Below, piece by piece: positions 12,401 to 21,186 of a stretch of DNA of 64,000 bases. Position 1 is the stretch's first letter; every line of letters begins with the position of its first letter. The position numbers and the translations under genes were made by a program. This stretch comes from Ifrita kowaldi (lineage: Eukaryota > Chordata > Aves > Passeriformes > Cinclosomatidae): contig VZRS01009682.1 of the NCBI GenBank assembly GCA_013398055.1, positions 25,324 through 89,323 on the forward strand, in the 5' to 3' direction. Below the pieces are notes generated by a model. The model was not told the origin of the DNA and ran no database searches. It saw only the letters and a program-made list of their open reading frames with translations.

Positions 12401-12976
12401 CTTGGATAGCTGTAGGAATATACAGAGTCTTGCCTGTGGCTTCCCAGTGCTCTGTGTGATCCTTGAAAGTTCATCCCAGCCTGCAGAGGTGAGATTGGGA
12501 GTGAGATAATCTATCACCTCAGTGTTTGAAAGAAATAATATTCCAGAGGAGGTGGAGTTGTTTAATAATGGACTTGGTAACGTTGGAGGTAAGGGAATTC
12601 TCCAAGGGAGAGCTGGATATTCTGAGCTCCTCATTACTTGGCAGAATTAATGGAACCTGATTCGTGTTCCCTGAGTATCTGGGACTGCTTAGTCGTGAGA
12701 TACTTTACAAGGAAGACACAGGGGAATATGTTACCCATCCATGCTTATCAGCCTGGACTAATACACATTTGCTGAGCACCTGAGACTGTTTTGTTGTGAA
12801 ATGCTTGGCAAGGAAGCCAGGTGGGAGCACGTCATCCATTCATCCTGTTTGTGTTTGTAGAACCTGGTCAATCCCAAGAGCAAGGCAGCAGCGAGGATGA
12901 CGAAGAGGATAGCAAGGAGGAGGAAGAGAAGGAAGATGATGCTGAAGAGCCAAGTTTTGTGATGGGAAGAGGATGA
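6428..12976 (+). CDS. PRKRIP1: PRKR-interacting protein 1 (spliceosomal, dsRNA-binding), 5' incomplete
   Basis: Five coding exons are visible: 6428-6506, 7913-8013, 8771-8856, 10531-10598 and 12861-12976 (stop). All have GT-AG borders and continuous phase, giving 149 residues. The frame opens in a proline-rich segment (PIPEKLNEWAPRPPPEF), then [20 protein letters not shown], then a long basic coiled-coil helix rich in K/R/E, and finally an acidic tail ending PSFVMGRG. This matches PRKRIP1 from other vertebrates, about 184 residues, so roughly 35-45 N-terminal residues and the ATG are missing. They are not found between 5394 and 6427 and probably fall in the gap at 5393. From family knowledge it is a nuclear protein found in the activated spliceosome, and it was first described as an interactor and inhibitor of the kinase PKR. 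Transcription is plus-strand, the same direction as ORAI2. Confidence 0.95.
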
Positions 12977-13605
12977 GGCCTTCCAGGGACAGCTGGAAAC
13001 ACTGTTCATTGCTTTATATTCAGGAGCATGAAAGTCTTTCATCTCAGCCAAGCAGAACCCATTGGCGTACGTTACATCTGCTTAACGGGGCATGGCCTTC
13101 ACGTCACAGGCCCGAGAGAAAATGATAGAGAAATGCCAAATAAGAGATTTTTTCTTAATTGCTTGTATAACTGCTGTGCAGTCTGCTCTAAGTTTGCTCT
13201 AAAGAGTCAGCCATAAGTCTCTATGACCCTAGAGTTCTTTCTAACGTGGCCCAGAGTGTTTTTCTGTCTGAAAGCTAAAACATAACTATTACCATTTAAG
13301 GGAAATATTACTGTGAAGGCTACGTATTCTACTTATGTTGAAGCTGGTAGCAGTGGGATACATGAATCTAGGGGAGGAGTTTAACCTGAAGTAGAAAAGT
13401 GGTCTGTAGCCAGACTCTCCTGCACTGTGAGTGTTCTGCATTTGGGGTTTTGTATGGGGTCATCTCTAACCCAAAGAAATCAGTTTATGTTGCTAGACAA
13501 GTTCTATAGATTTTTAATCAGGATCCCTTTTTTAATGCTAAAACTTTCCCTATTGCTTTTCTTCCATGTTTTTTAAATTAATAAAAGGGATGCGTTGGAT
13601 TGTTC
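12977..13605 (+). other. PRKRIP1: PRKRIP1 3'UTR with polyadenylation signal
   Basis: A T-rich 3'UTR follows the stop. A canonical AATAAA sits at 13580-13585, followed by a GT-rich element (GCGTTGGATTGTTCTGTC), so cleavage is expected near 13600. A second AATAAA about 65 bases further on could serve as an alternative. Confidence 0.75.
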
Positions 13606-15693
13606 TGTCTTCTATTTTTTATTTTTGGAAGAGGATTTCAGTAAAATAAAGAGATGCTGCAGTGCTGCAGGAAGGGACAAAGAGATCGAGTAATGTGGCA
13701 CACATGAAAATGTGGAAAAAGGTGTTAGCTGCATGTCACTTTTTGCTTTTGAATTGGAACAATACCTTTTCCCAAAGATTGTGTGTAAAGCCTCTGAATC
13801 CTGTGGCAGAAAGGCTTGGAATGGAATCATTTTGCTTGTGCTCAGCTTCCTATAATGACACCTGCCTTTCTCTCTGCTTGAGCTCTCTGCTTTGCACTTT
13901 GGATTCCCTGCTAGGAATCATAACATCTCTCTATATATTTACTTATTGGTGCTTCAATGAAAAGCATATGCAGTGGTGGTTTTACTTGTAACTCTGGTTT
14001 TTGTCTCTTCAGTGTATCTTTAATTAGAAGTGCCTGCTGACTTTCAGACATGCTCATCCCAGAGCCTTGCATCCAGAATGCGGTGCTACTTCTTCTCAAG
14101 CCTTGGTTAATGCCAAATTATTTTAAGCAAAAACAGTAAAAAGGGAGAATCTCGTTTTAGATTTCGCCTTTGTTGAATAGTGCTGCCAGAAATCCTGCAT
14201 TTTGTCTGAGTTGGCTTTATGTAATGGCTTCTCAGTGGTATTACCATGGCGGCTGGGAAGCAGATGTGACCAAGTGCAAGTGATGTTTGTGTTTAGTTCC
14301 CCTGTACATATCCAAGGGCTTCAGAGGTGGATAACTTCTGACCTGCAAGGTCCAAATCCCCTCTGCCCCCCAGGTTAGAGATCTGCATGGAACTGTTTTC
14401 TGCTCAATCTCCACAGGGGCAGGTGCTGCAAGTGGTGGCAGTGTTTCATTCAGATGCAGGATGGATGTTCTGCAGCTGGCATTTTCCCTGTGGAGAGATT
14501 AGTTATGAGCATTGCTTCAAGTGAATCCCCCTTAGGGCAGGCAAACCCTATGGATACTGTGTTGTAGGATGAGCCATAAAAATGTGAGGGTTTTTTTATG
14601 GGCAGAGAAGAACCGAGAATCTCACAAATAAAGATGTTCTGCCTCTGAGCTTGTCAGGCCTTTGAGCTGAGTAAGTGCTGTTCTGCATTAAGCAGAGCAG
14701 ATGCTGCTGAGCGAGGACATGCTTCCCTCAGCCAGGAGGAAGGTGAACTCGAGTTTGTCTTGGTGATTGAACAAATTCAGGTTGCGTGGCCTCATCCTGC
14801 CTCCCTAAGACGCCACCATTACCCGCGCTGAATTATTCATGCTCTGTTTTCTGGGAATGCCGAGTTTGTAGGTGAAATCCTTGAACAGCAGAGAGAGCAT
14901 GTTGGTGAAGGTGGGATCTGCCTCACGCTCTGTCTCGCCGGGGTGGCTGAGTGTAGCAGTAGGAGCTGTATTTGGTAGGTGTAGCTGTGAATTCCCATGA
15001 ACACTCTGCCGTGTTGTGGTTGTTCGTGGCAGTACGAGCTCGCTGAGAATACAAAGCGCTTCAAAGGGAGGTTTCAAGGGATGTTTCTTCGTTTAGAATA
15101 AAATGCAAATACTATGTGACCTCAAAACGGGGAAAACGTCATCCATGGAGTAGAAAAGGGGAAGTGCTCCCGTGCATAGTAAAATCAGAAACAACTCTAC
15201 AACTGCTTCCTATTCCAAATAGGGCACCAACAAGACTGTAATAACTTACAGGCTTGGAACTGCCAAGGAGTTTGACCTGCTTACACTAAATTCGTGCTCT
15301 GGGTTGTTTTCTAGAGGAGTCCCTCTTCTTTCTCTGATGGAGATTAACCCTCAAGGGCTAAAGTTTGCTCTGTTCCATTTCTACACGTGTCTGTGCATAT
15401 GTGGGACCCCGAGAAACAGCAGTGTTAGTGCTGAAACCGAGCAGGGATATTCCTGCTCTCAGAGGTGAAAAGCACACTCAGGATAACATGTATCTGTGTC
15501 TTTATTAGGCTTTTAAGAGTTCTTTTCCTTTGTTCCCTCCCCAGGCAGAATGGAATTCAGGAAGATGGGATTACCCTGTGATAAAGCTGACCCATTGTGC
15601 TGCCTTTCAGCATTTTCTTTATCTCATTTCCAGGGAAGGAACTCCCTCTCTTTTCCATAAGGCTGTCCCTATCCTTTTGATGGGTTTATACAG
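13606..15693. other. Intergenic region between PRKRIP1 and ORAI2
   Basis: Mostly unremarkable AT-rich sequence. The exception is 14805-15077, where CpG density rises and the minus strand is open for 90 codons (a stretch ending RKQSMNNSARVMVAS). That frame is bordered by an acceptor-like TTCTCAG near 15040 and a GTAATG near 14815. I do not recognise the peptide and cannot call it a gene. Confidence 0.4.
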
Positions 15694-15818
15694 GATTTCC
15701 TGCTGAGTCAATAGCGGAGGAGTGCAGGGAGATAGCAGTCGGGATTCGCAGGGAGCCTGTGCTCAGCCGGAGGAGGTTCAGCCCGGCGGAGGCAGAGCAG
15801 CGCTGCCTTTTGACTTAT
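15694..15818 (+). other. Orphan exon-like block, function unknown
   Basis: A 125-bp block is preceded by a pyrimidine-containing acceptor ending TTTATACAG and followed by a strong donor, TAT|GTAAGTGG. It is open throughout in one plus frame (containing AEECREIAVGIRREPV and RRRFSPAEAEQR). If not spliced it stays open for eight more codons to a TAA, with an AATAAA at 15856-15861. It is richer in CpG than its surroundings. It could be an alternative 5' exon of ORAI2, a terminal exon of an unknown gene, or chance. I do not recognise the peptide. Confidence 0.35.
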
Positions 15819-16378
15819 GTAAGTGGCGACTTTTTGCTGTATAATTAATAATTGTAATAAAAGCACATTTGCATCCCATTGCACCAATACCTTCTCTGTG
15901 GCAAGATTTAGAGATAACGCAAGGTCCAGACCCACTAACATCTTTACCAGTGGGTGGGTTTCCGCCCGACCGCGACTTTAGGGATCCGCAGACCTGATTT
16001 TTTTTTCCCTACAGATGCATGCTCACAGCGGGACCCCCGAGCGCTGCGGGAACCGCTCCGTGCCGGGGGGATGCCCTTTCTCTGTAACCGCTGAGTCCAA
16101 CCCCCGTTTGGTGAGACGCCCAGACCCCCGAGCGGCTCCCCCGGGGGCGCAGGGGGCGAGCGTGGCCCCGGTTCCCCGGGAGGGGCGGGGGGCACCGCTC
16201 CTGCGGGGCGGGGGTCGTGTCCCCAGGCCCCGCCCCCGCCGCCGAGGGGGCGTGGCCATCCCGGCCGCGCGCCAATGAGCGGGTGGTCACGTGCGGGGGC
16301 GTGGCGACGCTGCCCCCCCCGGTTTCCTGCGGGTCACGTGGCCGGTGCCCGGCGTTGCCGTGGCAGCGGCGGGGGCGG

Positions 16379-16450
16379 CTCCGGGTCCCGCTCCCGATCC
16401 CGCTNCTCCCGCTCCCGATCCCGCTCCTGCTCCCGCTCCCGGTCCTTCTC
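16379..16450. repeat. CTCCCG/ATCCCG hexanucleotide-type repeat
   Basis: An imperfect six-base tandem repeat (CTCCCGATCCCG...). One reading frame gives alternating Ser-Arg that mimics an RS domain, while another gives Pro-Ala. All are products of the repeat and not evidence for a coding RS exon. Confidence 0.75.
16405..16405. other. Single-N assembly placeholder in promoter repeat
   Basis: One N inside the CTCCCG/ATCCCG simple repeat of the CpG island. Repeat collapse is likely, so the true length of this first-exon region is uncertain. Confidence 0.55.
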
Positions 16451-16589
16451 CCGAGGCTCCTGGCACGGCTCCCGGACGGCAGCGCGGTGAGACACGGCCT
16501 GCCCCCGCCGCCCCTGAGGCCGCATCCCGCCCGCAGGGGGCTCATCCCCAGCGGGGCCCGCGCTCTGGGGCAGCGGGCGGCATCCCCTC

Positions 16590-17480
16590 AGGCGTGTTTG
16601 GGGTGTGGGGGGGCTCGTCCTGCAGAGGTGGGAGCATCTCCTGCCCGCGGGGCTGCGGGAGGAGGGGGTCTCGTCCTGCCCGGGGTGCTGTGGGGGGAGT
16701 TGGATTCATCCTGCCTGAACAGGAATTCCCCTACCCGGGGCGGTGTGGGGGAGCCGCGCCTCCTCCTGCCCGGCCGGGGGGCATCCCGTGCCGGGATGGC
16801 GGCGGTGGGATTCGCGCCTCCTCCTGCCCAGCTGGGGACACTCCGCTGCACCTGGACGGGGTGAATGGGAAGGGTCCGCTGTGCGCAGAGAAGGGGGTCC
16901 CGTGGTGTCCGGCGGTGCTTTGGAAGTGCCATGGGACGCAGAAGGCAGGCCAGCTGCCGTGGGATATATCCGGACAGGGATCCTCTCGCTGGAATGCTGT
17001 AGGGGAGGCACCTCCAGCGTACGGTGCGGGGAAGCCGGTGGCCCAGGGTGCTTTTGGAAGAGGGGATCGAGGGGTTGGGTCCCATCCTGCCTGAGGAGTT
17101 GTGGAGGATTCTTGGGATGCTGAATCGGGATGCAGTGGTAGGAGGTTGCATCCTGCCTAGGAAAGATCCTCTGTCCAAGTTGCCTTTGGAGGGGAACGTC
17201 CTAGCTGGGAGGGAGTCTCATCCTGGCTTGAGGGATCCCCTGTCTGAGGCTGCTGTTGGAGAGGAGATCCTCGCTGTGTGGGATCACCTCCTGCCCAGAA
17301 TGTGCTGAGGGTGGCTGGGGAGGAGGAGGAGGACGAGAAATCCCCTGCTCAGGCAGTGCCCCGTCAGGAGGATCCCGGCTGTGGTGGTGGGACCAGGGGG
17401 TCACATCCTGCCTGGGAGGTGAGCCCCTGCTGCCACAAGGGTGGTCACAGCTATGGGGTGTTCACACCCTGCCTGGGTGC
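16590..17480. repeat. Degenerate long-unit minisatellite downstream of the ORAI2 CpG island
   Basis: A decayed array of units near 60-75 bp. Each contains a TCATCCTGCCTGAG/TCGTCCTGCCCGGGG-type core followed by a purine-rich GTTGGAGGGGA half. Cores are visible near 16614, 16670, 16708, 16765, 16822, 17085, 17147, 17218, 17283 and 17404. GC content decreases away from the island. It lies in the presumed first intron of ORAI2. Confidence 0.55.
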
Positions 17481-18293
17481 TCTGACACCCTAGGGGTGCT
17501 GCCTGGGGGAGTCCCAAGCCAGAAGAGAACATAGGAAGGGAAACCACGGCAAAGAGGGCTTGAGCTCATGAGGGTGGAGTAGCAGGGTTTGGGATTTGTC
17601 TTAGCCATGGCCTGCAGGGGCTTGAACAATGTTAGGGAAGGAAGGGACTGGCACAAACGCACAGACCAGTCTGGGGGTGTGGGGCAGAAACCTGGGACTG
17701 GCATCCCAAAGCCAGGCAGAGGAGCTGCCAGTGCTGCAGAGACAGCGCTCTGTGGGCGACTGAGCACGGCAGTGGTGGGAGGGGGATCCGCTCATCTCGG
17801 CCCTGGTGGTGTCGGCTTCATTCCCAGCTGTGGAGAAATCCCCACACGTGCACCGAGATGTGAGGAGGCAGTAGCTTTCCCTTTTCCAAAGGACAACCCT
17901 TGGCAGGTTAAGAAAATCAACATAAAGGGAGCAATCACAGAGAGCTTTCTGTCCTACCAGTCCGAGATGGAGTGGGGTCAGGTGTGTCGGTGGTGCAGTG
18001 GAAGTGAGTGAAGACACAGCTGGGATGGACTCTGCCAGGGCTGCCTGAGGAAAAGGTCTCCTGGAGAATTCCTCATTCCCCATCCAGAACTCAATAGTCC
18101 TGTGCAGCCAAACCCTGTAGGATAGTTCTTTCTGTAAGAACAAGTGTCCTAAACCTTTAACTTTACAAGGCAGGAGGGTGAAATCTCCAGAATAAGCCTT
18201 CCCTGATGCAGATGACAGGCTGAAAAGTATTTCCAGAGTAAAACTGCTCCAGCTACAGCATATGTAAAATGCTTCTTTGGTCTTGTGTTTCAG

Positions 18294-18339
18294 CCCTTGG
18301 AGCCCTCTGCCCAGTCCTTCCATGTCCATAGCCAGCAAG
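18294..18339 (+). other. Candidate 46-bp non-coding exon of ORAI2
   Basis: A clean 3' splice site (TTGGTCTTGTGTTTCAG) and a consensus donor (CAAG|GTGAGT) bracket 46 bases rich in C and T. It lies between the CpG island and the ATG exon of ORAI2, where vertebrate ORAI2 genes carry 5'UTR exons. It contains an ATG (CCATGTCC) that would be an upstream start. This is inferred from splice signals only. Confidence 0.35.
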
Positions 18340-20013
18340 GTGAGTTTGACTTCCTGGCACTGCTTGTTTGGGTTACATTTGTGTTTATGGATTTTATTCT
18401 GAAGCTGTTTACTTATTTGAGAACATCTCTTGAGCTGCTGCAGAGTGAAAATTCAGCCTTGTGGTATTTTTAGCTTATTTTTCTAAGGAAAGAAGCAGAT
18501 GTGATTGGGTTCTCTTGCCCTCTCTCTGTAACCTCTGAATTCATTTGTCTTTTTAATGGAATTTGTCCCAGAGGTCAAAGTTTCCTACACAGAAAGTTCC
18601 TAAGTATTTTGTGAAAATAAATGGCAGAGCAGTGGCCATCACTGTCCCAGCTGGAGACAAAGTGAGTGAATTCACTCCACGCTATACATTGCAGGATCCA
18701 CACAGGATGTTGTCACAGGAAACAGCTTCATAATTTTGCTGCTCACAGACTGTTTCTTCCTCCAGTCCTCCGAGGAGGCTTTTTTATTCTCTATAATAGG
18801 TGATTCTTGTCTTTTCTGGAAACACAGATCAAGCAGGAAGGTTTGTCCCCATTATTCATTTTCTTCTTGTTTTTATTATGGCGTGAATGTTCTATTATTG
18901 CCTTTCTTTTTATTTGTTTGGTTTTGGGGGTTTTTTTTGTTACTTTTAAGTATTTTGAAAACTCCTGAGCAGGTCAGGAACCTCCCTGGAGTGTTCCAGG
19001 GGCTTTAATAATGGCCTTGTCAAAACCTGCCCAGGAATCATCTTGTGCTGCCATCCTTGTTATGTCTGAGGGAGCTGGAACCTGAAAGCCCCCCGTGTTC
19101 AGGAGGGACAATCTTGGACATGCAGTGCTTTATTTGCTAATCTTTGTTATTGTGCCTGAAACAGCTTCCTTCCCTTTTAGTAACAGCATTCAGAGTTGTG
19201 GGCCGTGTATGTCCTTTTGATCTTTGCCACTTCTCCAGGTCTCCCAGTGGTCATGGCGTTATTAGCTGTCCCCATGTGGCCCCTGTACATGGGGAGCTGG
19301 GGGGAAGGGCAGGCAGGGCTGAAAGGTGCCTGTGACCTTGAGAGGTGGTGCTGGGACTAATTATTGCCACACACCAGGTGTGATTCTGGGCAGCATCTCC
19401 TCCTGGGAGCTGGTGAGTGTTTTATAGCCAGAAGGTGCTGCTCTGGTGTCTCTGTCTGCCACCACCACAGTGCTCAGAGGCGGAGTTGTGAGTGAGGGGA
19501 TTAAACAAAGAATCGTGGTTTCCATTCTTTGGAAGGCTGAGTTAGTTTCAGATGTCAGAGTGGGAAATTTTTGCACAAAACATTCCATAGATGTTGTTCT
19601 GTGTCTGGGCATCACCAGAGCCATTTAGCAGCAGCCTGGGGACGTGGTGGTGTAAGGCATCCACCACCTGGAATGTTCTTGCTGCTTTCATACATCTCTC
19701 AGTGTAATCCCTTAAATCCAAAGATGACGGAATTTCCTGGAAGCAGCTCGCTTTTCCCCTTGGAATTGCGTTTTCCTTTCCCTCTGCTCAGAGCCACTGG
19801 TGGAAGTAAGGGAACAGGATTCTTGGTCAGATGTGGCTGATAAATGGAGTGTGAGCAGCTCAGGAAATTTAACTTCCCACTGAAAAAGCTTGGGAAGTTC
19901 ATTTGTTAACCCTACACGGCATTCAACTCTGTTCTTATTGGGGGAGTTTGGGGGAGAACTGAGCCCATCTAAACTGAGCTGTGATGAGCAATGGTTTAAC
20001 TGAGAAAAACTGA

Positions 20014-20701
20014 TGTGCTGGTTTGAAAGTAAACCAGTGGGAGAAATTAACCCCTACACAAATACCTTGAGACAGACTTCAGGTCGGAGTTACAATTTAA
20101 TAGGAAGATTACAATAGATGAAATGATACAGAAAAACTGGCTTAAACCCACAAGTCAGAGTACAACATGGCCCATGTTGGTCAGGGTGGCAGTTGCAGTC
20201 CGATTAAGCAGTGGTCCTGTGGATGATCTGGCCCTCCTGTGGAAGTTCAGGTCCTCCTCTGGATGTCCAGTGGTGGTGGTGTTCAAGTCCCCAGATACGT
20301 GCATACAGTCAGATTCAGGCAGGAAGGTTCAGTACCTCCCCCAGGGCAGGGAATTTCACAATGGAACGATGCGATCCTATGAGTCACAGGATATTTTGGG
20401 GAGTCCTTTATGGCCTAGGTCGTTACAGCTGCCCACTGGTGCCGTTGAGCCATTGTGGCCCATTGGCAGGGATGACACCCGTGGGCTGGGAGTGGTTATC
20501 ACGGCTGAGTTAATCAATTTGTCATGACAAAGAAACACCACCCTGCCATGCAGGGTTTGCCTCTTTCCCTTATCTAACACCCAGCTTGCAGCCTGGGGGG
20601 TCGGGTGTGCACTCCTGCGAACGACCATTAACGGTTCATCAGGAGTAATGAAGATCGGAGTAGAATCAGAACAGTTTGGTTACGCCCCACGTTGTAACCC
20701 A
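20014..20701 (-). mobile_element. Solo LTR of an endogenous retrovirus, antisense to ORAI2
   Basis: A roughly 690-bp element with TG...CA-type ends in this orientation (TGTGCTGGTTTGAAAG to TTGTAACCCA). Read on the minus strand it shows an ATTAAA polyadenylation-type signal near its 3' end, as LTRs do. No gag, pol or env sequence flanks it, and no clear primer-binding site or polypurine tract is present, so it is a solo LTR. The flanking bases (ACTGA versus ACCCA) do not form a convincing target-site duplication, so the outer limits may be off by a few bases. It lies in a presumed ORAI2 intron. Confidence 0.65.
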
Positions 20702-21186
20702 ACCCAGGAGGAATGGTTTCCAAAGAAGGAGCAAAAAGTGACTCCCTGAACTGGTGTTACATTGGTACTCTAGGAGGTGCATTCGGAGCCAGCCCACGAT
20801 GCTCTGGGAAATGAACTGTCAGCTCAGAACAAATATAAGATGGGGGCCAAGTGTATTTATGTAAAACAATTTTTTGTTAGCGAGAAGGAATTAAAGGGCA
20901 AAGTTGAGGTGCCTGCTCTGAAATGAAGATCCAGATGCTGTACAGCTTTCCTGAATTCCTGGCTGGAGTAGTTCCCACGTGTACCTTTGTAATCTTTGCT
21001 AGTTCTCATGGTCATTTTTGGCAATTATGGATGGTCCTTTCTCAGTTCTGTCTTCCAAGTGTGATGTTAATTAGTCCATCATTTTCCGCTGACCAAGGGC
21101 AACTTTGTTCAACTGTAGCTTTTCCAGTAGCTGATGCTCATCCTGTCCACCACACCCTCTTGAACACGACCGTTTTGTTCCCTCAG

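Larger units (their letters stand above)
15950..16600 (+). promoter_or_regulatory. ORAI2: CpG island, likely ORAI2 promoter
   Basis: Very high GC and CpG density begins here after AT-rich DNA. The block holds several GC boxes (GGGGCGTGG, CCCCGCCCCC), a CCAAT at 16272-16276, and two CACGTG boxes in the same GGTCACGTG context at 16288-16293 and 16335-16340. A purine-poor simple repeat built on CTCCCG/ATCCCG (16379-16445) contains a single N at 16405. A donor-like GCG|GTGAGA at 16486/16487 could end a non-coding first exon. Assignment to ORAI2 rests on position and strand; no transcript evidence is available. Confidence 0.6.

Noticed and set aside
16378..16486. Ser-Arg repeat frame resembling an SR-protein RS domain
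   Set aside because: The CTCCCG/ATCCCG hexanucleotide repeat gives Ser-Arg in one frame and Pro-Ala or Pro-Asp in others. It sits in a promoter CpG island with an N and has no adjoining RNA-binding domain.
20123..20527. 134-codon plus-strand frame
   Set aside because: Lies wholly within the solo LTR and resembles no retroviral protein.
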